The notes under the pieces: generated by a model | Databases searched by the model: none | What the model was told of the DNA's origin: nothing | Seen by the model: only the letters and a program-made list of their open reading frames with translations | Program-made: the position numbers and the translations under genes | DNA from: Deltaproteobacteria bacterium | GTDB taxonomy: Bacteria > Myxococcota_A > Polyangia > DRWM01 > JAAZOP01 | Reading direction: 5' to 3' | DNA length: 64,000 bases | Assembly (NCBI GenBank): GCA_016218815.1 | Contig: JACRCX010000060.1 | Coordinates: 56,464 to 120,463 of the forward strand | Shown: piece by piece, positions 15,523 to 21,722 of the stretch | Layout: each line of letters starts with the position of its first letter | Numbering within the stretch: position 1 is the first letter of the stretch

Positions 15523-16902
15523 ATGAGCAAGATTCTCGGGACCTGGACGTTGGTAGGTTGCCTCGCGTGGTCGCTCGCCGTGGCGCTGCCCGGATGCTCG
15601 TCCGGCGACGACGGCGCCGGCGGTTGCGCGAACGAATCGTGCCGGACCCGCTGCCTCGCGCTCGGCTACCCGACGGGCGGGCAGTGCACGGCCGGCAACT
15701 GCGTCTGCGGTGGTGGCGGCGACGGCGGCGGGGACGCGGATGCGACCCCGGACGTCACGGGCCCCACGACGCGGATGACCGGCAAGGTGTGGAGCCCGGG
15801 CGGCCTGGTGCCGATTTCCGGCGCGCTGGTCTATTTCGCGTTCACCGATCCGGCGCCGATCCCGCCGGGCGCGTATCCCGAGACCTGCCAGGATCCCCCG
15901 GCCTTCCACGCGCTCAGCGCTGCCGACGGGTCGTGGGCCATCGACGTGCTGCCCGGCACCTATCGGCTCGTGACGCAAAAGGGCCAGTTCCGCCGCATCC
16001 GTGACATCACCGTGCCCGAGACGGGGCCGGTCGACGTCGATCCCCTGCTGACGACGCTACCCTCGCGCAACGACGAGGGCGACACGATCCCGCACATCGC
16101 ACTGGTGTGGGCTCTGGAAGGCGGCGACCACATCGAGGACGTGCTGGCCAAGATGCAGATGGGCGAGGTCGGCTCCGACGACCGGCTCGTGCTGGGCACC
16201 GAGCAGTTCGACCTCTACAACACCCCAGGCTACCCGCCGAACACCGACCTGCTCGAGAGCCTCGACCGGATGCTCGAATACCACATCCTGTTCTTCCCCT
16301 GCACCGTCTGGTTCGGCTACGACGGCGTGCAGCTCAACGACCCGACCGGACCCCTCACCGACCCCGGGGTGCTGGAGAACCTCCGCGCCTACGCCAGGGC
16401 GGGCGGCAAGATCTACGCGACCGACATGATGTACGACATCTTCGAACAGCCGATGCCCGAGTACGTGGAGATGTGCGGCGACGACGCGCAGCTCAACGCG
16501 GCGGACGAAGAGGCGTGGGCGCACGGCGAGACCATGTCCGGCTGGACGTCCCACGGCCGGTCGATCGTCACCGAACTGTCCGCGTGGCTGGACGCCAACG
16601 TCACCGATCACGAGAACATCGATTTCCTCGACAACTTCGTCTGGATCGATGACGTTTTCGATACGCCCGATCCGGATCCGGCGGGCCCACGTCCACCAAC
16701 GGTCTGGGTCACCGGCGACTTCATCCTCGACCCGAGCCGCACTCTGCCGCTCACCGTGACCTGGCCGTACGGCGCCGGCAAGGTGCTCTTCTCGACCTAC
16801 CACACCGTCGGCGAAGGAGGGCACCCGAGCATCTACCCCCAGGAGTACATCCTGATCTACCTGATCATGGAGATCGGGGTGTGCCAGGAACCGTTCGGCT
16901 AG
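15523..16902 (+). CDS. Lipoprotein with carboxypeptidase-regulatory-like beta domain
   Basis: The ATG at 15523 follows TCGGAGGGAGCC, a strong ribosome site; an ATG 15 bp earlier is less likely. The signal peptide ends VALPGC-SS, then a short Cys-rich segment and Gly/Asp linker. Residues about 85-180 look like a carboxypeptidase-regulatory-like (CarboxypepD_reg/Ig-like) beta-sandwich (TGKVWSPGG, VYFAFTDPAP, VLPGTYRLVTQKGQFRR). The remainder (about residues 185-459) is a conserved-looking alpha/beta domain with ALVWALEGGDHIEDVL and LFFPCTVWFGYDG that I do not recognise. It is flanked by inverted G-rich repeats. Confidence 0.8.
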   Translation: MSKILGTWTLVGCLAWSLAVALPGCSSGDDGAGGCANESCRTRCLALGYPTGGQCTAGNCVCGGGGDGGGDADATPDVTGPTTRMTGKVWSPGGLVPISGALVYFAFTDPAPIPPGAYPETCQDPPAFHALSAADGSWAIDVLPGTYRLVTQKGQFRRIRDITVPETGPVDVDPLLTTLPSRNDEGDTIPHIALVWALEGGDHIEDVLAKMQMGEVGSDDRLVLGTEQFDLYNTPGYPPNTDLLESLDRMLEYHILFFPCTVWFGYDGVQLNDPTGPLTDPGVLENLRAYARAGGKIYATDMMYDIFEQPMPEYVEMCGDDAQLNAADEEAWAHGETMSGWTSHGRSIVTELSAWLDANVTDHENIDFLDNFVWIDDVFDTPDPDPAGPRPPTVWVTGDFILDPSRTLPLTVTWPYGAGKVLFSTYHTVGEGGHPSIYPQEYILIYLIMEIGVCQEPFG

Positions 16903-16903
16903 G

Positions 16904-16970
16904 CGGGGGCTGGGGGAAGGGGAACGGGGACAAGAGGGGGCTGGGGGCCGGGGATTGGGGGCTGGCAGAA
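16904..16970. repeat. G-rich copy of an inverted G-tract repeat
   Basis: Alternating GGGGGCTGGGGG-type runs directly after the stop of the 15523-16902 gene, inverted relative to 15412-15478. In RNA it could fold as a quadruplex and act as a 3' end signal, but it may simply be one of the dispersed intergenic repeats of this genome. Confidence 0.6.
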
Positions 16971-17073
16971 GTGGTTCGGAGGGACGGGGCGGGCTGACCG
17001 TGTGCCGCGGTGTGCCGGTCCGGAATCTCCCGAGCGAAGTGTGCGGCTCCGTGTGGAGTGCAATTTCAGGAAG

Positions 17074-17097
17074 TTGACGTGCCGAGTCGAAACGACT
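17074..17097. promoter_or_regulatory. -35-like element and short dyad before the radical SAM gene
   Basis: TTGACG (17074-17079) is followed by the dyad AGTCG-AAA-CGACT (17085-17097), about 50 bp before the ATG at 17147. It could be a promoter with an operator in the spacer. A good -10 hexamer is not evident. Confidence 0.3.
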
Positions 17098-17146
17098 GCG
17101 GCTGGCAACGGGATTGCATGGTGCCGGGGCGAAAGGCGGGCCTGGC

Positions 17147-18922
17147 ATGAGGCAGTACATCGATCGATTGGGGTACAAGCCGCGGACGTGCGTGTGGGAA
17201 ATCACGCTGGCGTGCAACGCGACGTGCCGGCATTGCGCCTCGCGCGCCGGCAAGGCGCGCGAGGGCGAGCTGGACACGACCGAGGCGTTGCGCGTGGCGC
17301 GCGAGCTGGCGGCTCTGGGCTGCGAGCACGTGACGCTGTCCGGCGGCGAGCCGCTCCTGCGGCGCGATTGGCCGACCATCGCCAAGACGCTCGTCGACGC
17401 CGGCGTCGACGTCGGCCTCATCTCCAACGGACTGGCCTTCGGTCCGCGGGAGGCGAAGCAGGCGGTCGACGCCGGGCTGACGTCGGTCGCCTTCAGCGTC
17501 GATGGACTGGAAGCGTCCCACGACCGCATGCGCGCCCGCGCCGGCGGATTCCAGCGCATCGCAGCCGCCCTCTCCGCCTCGCGCGACGCGGGATTGCCGA
17601 GCTGCGCGGTGACCCACGTCCACCGCGACAATCTCGACGAGCTGGACGACCTGCACGGGTGGCTCGGCGATTTCGGCGTGCGCTCGTGGAAGCTCCAGCT
17701 CTGCAACCCCGCGGGCAACGCCGCGGAGCACCGCGAAATGATCCTCGAGCCGCGCGATCTGCTGCGGCTCGTCCCGAAGATGGTGGAGCTGAAGGGTCGC
17801 GGCCTGCCGTTCCTCCAGGCCTCCGACAGCATCGGCTACTTCGGCAAGTACGAGGAAGCGATGCGGCGCTCGTGGCGTCCCGAGCTTTCGTTCTGGACCG
17901 GGTGCTACGCCGGCTGCCGCGCGATCGGTATCGAGAGCCACGGCAACGTCAAGGGGTGCCTCGCTCTGCCGTCGTCGCGCAACGGGACATGCGACTTCGA
18001 CGAGGGCAACGTCCGGCTCTCGTCGCTGGCCGACATCTGGTCCCGGCCGGGAGGTTTCGCCTACAACCGCCGGTTCCACCCGCGGCAGCTCACCGGGTTC
18101 TGCCGCACCTGCCCGTACGGCGAAATCTGCCGCGCCGGCTGCCACTGGACCGCCCTGGCGCAGGGCGGGACGCTGACCGAGAACCGGTTCTGCTATTACC
18201 GGGTTTCGGTCGAGGCCCTTCGACGGGCTCAGGGCAGGCCGCCGACAGCGAAGAACGGTCCGCGGCGCTGGTTCGTGCAGAGCATCGCCCCCGCCGCGAT
18301 CGTCGCGACGCTCGGCATCACCGCCTGCTGGGACTCGCACCAGGACCAGTGGGCCGACGACGCCGACGCGTCCGCAGACTCCTCGTGGCCCGAGGACGTC
18401 GTCCCGCCCTCGGACGCGCCCGTCCCGGAGGCAGCGGTCGACGCCGGCGAGGACACGCCCGACGTGCCGATGACGCACTACGGCCCGGTGCCCGTCGACG
18501 CCGGCGAGGAGGTGCCTCCCGGCTGGTACGGCCCGCCGCCCGGAGACGCCGGTGAGGACGTCCATTGCCCCACCGCCGAAGAGGCGTGCTGCGAGTGCGA
18601 GTACATGGGTCCGGCACCGATTCCGCCCGGCTGTCCCGATCCCTGCATGAGCCTCGACTATGGCGATCCGATCCCCGTCCCCGACGCAGGCGCCGACGAG
18701 GCGACCCGCACGGACGCTTCGACGGAGTGTCCCGACCCCTGCGCGCCGATCACCTTCTACGGCCCGCCGCCCGTGACCGTCTACCCGCCCGGCTGCGTCT
18801 ACGAGTGCGGCGGCACGGAAACCTGCCCGACCGCCGACGAGGCGTGCTGCGACTGCGACTACATGGGCCCTGCGCCGTACCCGCCCGAGTGCGAGGACCC
18901 TTGCGGAGCGAAGCGGCGGTAA
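17147..18922 (+). CDS. Radical SAM/SPASM maturase fused to a Cys/Pro/Tyr-rich exported tail
   Basis: ATG 17147 was chosen over a TTG 33 bp upstream. Residues about 10-350 form a radical SAM enzyme: C23-x3-C27-x2-C30 cluster ligands (CNATCRHC), SGGEPLLR and a C-terminal SPASM pattern C-x2-C-x5-C-x3-C (CRTCPYGEICRAGC). Such enzymes usually modify ribosomal peptides or proteins. The frame then continues, through a short palindromic repeat, into a tail with a twin-arginine-like lipoprotein signal (RRWFVQ ... LGITAC), an acidic linker and about 150 residues rich in YGPxP/MGPAP motifs and Cys pairs (CPTAEEACCECEYMGPAP and a near copy). The tail looks like a substrate rather than an enzyme. This is either a true fusion or two genes joined by the repeat. 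Confidence 0.88.
   Translation: MRQYIDRLGYKPRTCVWEITLACNATCRHCASRAGKAREGELDTTEALRVARELAALGCEHVTLSGGEPLLRRDWPTIAKTLVDAGVDVGLISNGLAFGPREAKQAVDAGLTSVAFSVDGLEASHDRMRARAGGFQRIAAALSASRDAGLPSCAVTHVHRDNLDELDDLHGWLGDFGVRSWKLQLCNPAGNAAEHREMILEPRDLLRLVPKMVELKGRGLPFLQASDSIGYFGKYEEAMRRSWRPELSFWTGCYAGCRAIGIESHGNVKGCLALPSSRNGTCDFDEGNVRLSSLADIWSRPGGFAYNRRFHPRQLTGFCRTCPYGEICRAGCHWTALAQGGTLTENRFCYYRVSVEALRRAQGRPPTAKNGPRRWFVQSIAPAAIVATLGITACWDSHQDQWADDADASADSSWPEDVVPPSDAPVPEAAVDAGEDTPDVPMTHYGPVPVDAGEEVPPGWYGPPPGDAGEDVHCPTAEEACCECEYMGPAPIPPGCPDPCMSLDYGDPIPVPDAGADEATRTDASTECPDPCAPITFYGPPPVTVYPPGCVYECGGTETCPTADEACCDCDYMGPAPYPPECEDPCGAKRR
18215..18235. repeat. REP-like palindromic element inside the coding sequence
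   Basis: A short imperfect palindrome, CCCTTCGACGGGCTCAGGG at its core, of a type seen as dispersed intergenic repeats in many bacteria. Here it lies exactly between the SPASM domain and the export signal of the 17147-18922 protein and is translated as ALRRAQG. Confidence 0.6.
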
Positions 18923-19008
18923 GGGCGGAATCTCGCGCAGAGACGCAGACACGCAGAAACACGGCGCTCCCGCGCCCCCCCGCTCGTCCGCTCGTCCGCT
19001 CGCCCCAC
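18923..19008. repeat. Convergent intergenic region with two dispersed repeat motifs
   Basis: It contains TCTCGCGCAGAGACGCAGAC (again seen inside the coding region near 61256-61280) and a CTCGTCCGC tandem array (18973-19000). It lies between convergent genes, and no classic hairpin plus T-tract terminator was found. Confidence 0.5.
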
Positions 19009-20709
19009 CTACCGCTCCACCGCCCCACTGTCGCACCTTGACCGAGGCTCACCGCGCTGATCGGTCGGCGGGCAGCCGGAGCCGGCGCCGAGCACGGGGC
19101 TGCCGTCGGCGGGCAGGACGGTCCAGGTCGGGCCGCCGTTGTCGAACAGATCGGTCAGAAGCGGGTCGACGACGTTCGTGCCGGAAGCGCAGAGGGCGTC
19201 GGGGTCGTCGGAGCCGCCGCCGGCGCGCGCGACGGGCCACTGGAAGTTGCCGCCGCCGTCGGCGAGCGTCCTCGTGCAGGAAACGGGGTTCCAGCCGTTG
19301 CCGGCGATGCTGTAGGCGACGACGGTGTTGCGCATCGTCATGCCGCCGCCGCCGGCGATGGCCCCGGCGAAAGCCAATTCGTCCGGCGCGGCGTTGCGGG
19401 TGAACGTGCAGTTGAGCAGGGTGCCCGTGGTCTCATCGTCGGTGAACAGCGCGCCGCCGAGGCCGCTCTTGGCGAAGTTGCGGTCGAACGTGACGTTGGT
19501 GAGGTCGGCGCTGGAGTTTGGGCCGATGAACAGACCGCCGGCGCCGCTGGCGTTGTTGCCGGAGATCGTCGTGGCCTCGATGGTGACCGCGTTGCCCTGG
19601 AGATAGAGTCCGCCGCCGAGGCCGAAGTCGTCGGGCCACAGTTCGTTGTGGTCGAAAGAGGACATGTCGATATTCGTCGGCGGGCGCTCGGCGTTGGAGA
19701 CGCGGAACACGCCGCCCCCGAACGCGTTGCCGCCGTTTCCCCCGACGCGACAGCCGCAGATCGTCAGGGCGTTGCCGACGCCGTCCATGTAGATCCCGCC
19801 GCCGTTGCCGCCGTCGCCGGGGTTGCCGCCCGTGCCCGTGGCCTGGTTGGACAGGACGACCGAGTTCACGAGCACCAGCGGGTTGTGCAGGTTGCCGAGC
19901 GCGCCCCCGCTGGAGCAGCGGTTGTCGAAGAACGTACTGCCGACGACGGTCGTCGTGCCGACACCGACGGAATACACCGCGCCGCCGGCGACGTCCTGGC
20001 CGTTCTCCGGGCCGACGTTGCCGCGGAACGTGCAGTTGATGACGTCGAGCGATCCGCCGAGGCGGTAGATCGCGGCGCCGCCGTTCTCCGTGGACGACGT
20101 GTGCGGCACGTCGGTCGTGCGGCCGTTGAGGAAGGTCAGCCGCTCGACCGTCAGCCGCGGCTCGGGGCGCTCGAAGCTGGAGTGCAGGCCGAGGATGCGC
20201 GTCGTACCGCCGCCGTCGAGGGTGACGAGGCCCCCGCCGTCGAGCACGACGTCGCCGGTGTAGCCGTCCAGCCGCAGCTCGGCGGCGATCGGGATGATGA
20301 TCGGCACGGGGCCGCAGTCGAAACGGATCAGGCCCCGCCTGTCCAAGGCCGTGCGCAGCGCCGTCTCCGTGCAGCTCTCCCAGGTCCCGTTACCGACGAC
20401 GTTCGTCGCGCCCGAAGTATCGACGAGCCCGATCGGCGGCGTGCACGCCTCGGGCGGCGGCGTGACGTCGGCCTCCGCCTCGGCGTCGCCGTCCGCGTCG
20501 GCCCCCGCCTCGGCGTCCGCGTCGCCGTCCGCATCGGCGTCCGCGTCGGCCGCGGCGTCCGGCGCGGCGTCCGCGTCGCCGTCCGCATCGGCCGGAAGCT
20601 CCCCGACGTCGGCGGGCGAGGTCCCGCCGTCGCCGCAGCCCCAGTGCCAGGCGGCGACGAGCGTCACGATGGGCAAGAGCCTGGATGCGATGCCTCGTGG
20701 TCCAGTCAT
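19009..20709 (-). CDS. Right-handed beta-helix lipoprotein with acidic linker
   Basis: ATG 20709 follows GGGAGGTTGCC. Signal peptide ends AAWHWGC-GD. Residues about 30-85 are an extreme Asp/Ala linker (DADADGDAD-type). The rest is a parallel beta-helix of the choice-of-anchor/CSLREAI class: TALRTALDRRGLIRFDCG, INCTFRGN, GGAVYSVG, TTISGNNASGAGGLFIG, NVTFDRNFAKSGLGGALF, and the terminal NGGPTWTVLPADGSPVLGAG followed by DQRGEPR. Such repeats with CTF/TxFxxN asparagine ladders form surface polysaccharide-binding or lyase-like solenoids. No catalytic residues were identified. Confidence 0.88.
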   Translation of the reverse strand: MTGPRGIASRLLPIVTLVAAWHWGCGDGGTSPADVGELPADADGDADAAPDAAADADADADGDADAEAGADADGDAEAEADVTPPPEACTPPIGLVDTSGATNVVGNGTWESCTETALRTALDRRGLIRFDCGPVPIIIPIAAELRLDGYTGDVVLDGGGLVTLDGGGTTRILGLHSSFERPEPRLTVERLTFLNGRTTDVPHTSSTENGGAAIYRLGGSLDVINCTFRGNVGPENGQDVAGGAVYSVGVGTTTVVGSTFFDNRCSSGGALGNLHNPLVLVNSVVLSNQATGTGGNPGDGGNGGGIYMDGVGNALTICGCRVGGNGGNAFGGGVFRVSNAERPPTNIDMSSFDHNELWPDDFGLGGGLYLQGNAVTIEATTISGNNASGAGGLFIGPNSSADLTNVTFDRNFAKSGLGGALFTDDETTGTLLNCTFTRNAAPDELAFAGAIAGGGGMTMRNTVVAYSIAGNGWNPVSCTRTLADGGGNFQWPVARAGGGSDDPDALCASGTNVVDPLLTDLFDNGGPTWTVLPADGSPVLGAGSGCPPTDQRGEPRSRCDSGAVER

Positions 20710-20796
20710 GGCAACCTCCCGTACGGAGAGCTTGCCGCCCGGCGGCCGTTCCCGCAAGCGCGTGGGCGGTGACCCGGCGCGCGGTCGTCCGCCGTC

Positions 20797-21399
20797 CTAG
20801 CGGTGCAGCCTGCGCCAGAGTCCCGCGGCGGCGACGCCGAGCGCGCCGGGGACGGCGCCGAGCGTCCACATCCCGGCGACGGCCAGCTCGGACAGCACGT
20901 TCGAGTCGCGGCGCGGCCGGTGGGAGCCGACCAGGCGGGCGATCAGCATGTCGACCGTGTTCCCGGACAGGTTGGCGATGCGGATGAAGTCGACCAGCGC
21001 CGCCAGCGCCGCCACCTCGCCGGGTAGGAAGTGCTCCTCCAGCGCGATGTCCTCGGGCGCGGCGTCGGGGATCCCGAAGCCGGCCCGTCGCAGGGCGGAG
21101 ACGACCGCGGCGCGCTCGCGTGGCGGAAGCTCCTGCCACCGGCGGTCGTGCAACGCTCCGCGCTCCTGGTCGGTCACGCCGGCCCCCTGCGACAGCTCGA
21201 CGTGCGCGGCCCGGCAGTAGCGGCACCGGTTGGCCTCCGACACCGCCAGCAGGACCACCTCGCGCAGCCGCGGCTCGACCCGCCGGGGCCCCGCCGTCGC
21301 GAGCACCAGCCGCGGGACCTGCGGGGCCAGCTCGAACAGCGCGGCCAGCATCTCCCGCACGGTGAACGTCGGCTTCGGAAAAACGGGCGGTGCGGGCAA
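20797..21399 (-). CDS. AhpD/carboxymuconolactone-decarboxylase-like protein
   Basis: I chose the TTG at 21399 because AAGGAGG lies 6 nt upstream; an ATG at 21444 in the same frame has no ribosome site. The 200-residue protein has the AhpD-like core: LREVVLLAVSEANRCRYCRAAH contains the CxxC thiol pair and following His used as a peroxidase-partner or oxidoreductase active site. The C-terminal 90 residues extend beyond the core and end in a hydrophobic, membrane-like helix (WTLGAVPGALGVAAAGLW). Likely a cytoplasmic thiol antioxidant enzyme. It stands alone between a lipoprotein gene and a structured intergenic region. Confidence 0.82.
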   Translation of the reverse strand: MPAPPVFPKPTFTVREMLAALFELAPQVPRLVLATAGPRRVEPRLREVVLLAVSEANRCRYCRAAHVELSQGAGVTDQERGALHDRRWQELPPRERAAVVSALRRAGFGIPDAAPEDIALEEHFLPGEVAALAALVDFIRIANLSGNTVDMLIARLVGSHRPRRDSNVLSELAVAGMWTLGAVPGALGVAAAGLWRRLHR

Positions 21400-21403
21400 G
21401 CGA

Positions 21404-21410
21404 GCCTCCT
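21404..21410 (-). promoter_or_regulatory. Ribosome binding site deciding a TTG start
   Basis: Minus-strand AAGGAGG sits 6 nt before TTG 21399, supporting the short form of the AhpD-like protein over the ATG at 21444. Confidence 0.6.
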
Positions 21411-21499
21411 TCGTGCCCCCGTTTCGCACAACAGCGTAGTCCATCCGGGCCGCCCGCCGCAAACCGGACGCGGCGCGCAGTGCGAGCTCCCACCGGTTT

Positions 21500-21589
21500 C
21501 CGAACCGCGCCCTGCTCGGCGGCTGAGCCGCCGAGTCCCTTCGGGGCCAGGGCGCGGCTTCAGGCCGTGGGCTCGAGCCCGCGGTTCGG
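21500..21589. repeat. Nested inverted repeats forming a multi-stem structure
   Basis: Outer arms CCGAACCGCG (21500-21509) and CGCGGTTCGG (21580-21589) pair perfectly. Inside are CCCTG/CAGGG (21510-21514 with 21548-21552), a 9-bp hairpin CTCGGCGGC-TGA-GCCGCCGAG (21515-21535) and a GGGCTCGAGCCC palindrome near 21569-21580. It lies in a gene-free stretch and could be a dispersed structured repeat or a small RNA. No promoter was recognised for it. Confidence 0.55.
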
Positions 21590-21645
21590 TTCGGGCACCG
21601 CACCTCCGAACCAACGACCAAGAACCAATAACCAAGAACCCCCAA
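21590..21645. repeat. AC/GT-rich dispersed repeat, copy 1
   Basis: Carries CACCTCCGAACCAACGACC and repeated ACCAAGAACC units, low-GC for this genome. On the other strand it shares the core TTGGTnCGGAGGTGCG with copies at 38797-38878 and 62130-62180. Confidence 0.5.
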
Positions 21646-21649
21646 ATTC

Positions 21650-21677
21650 TTGACACCGCGTCGCTGTCTGCGAGACT
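21650..21677 (+). promoter_or_regulatory. Sigma70-type promoter of the sulfatase-like gene
   Basis: Perfect -35 TTGACA (21650-21655), 16-bp spacer, -10-like GAGACT (21672-21677), 45 bp before ATG 21723. Confidence 0.5.
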
Positions 21678-21722
21678 CGCCCCGGAGGGCGGACGGGGAA
21701 GGGGAGGAGTGTGGAAGAAGTC

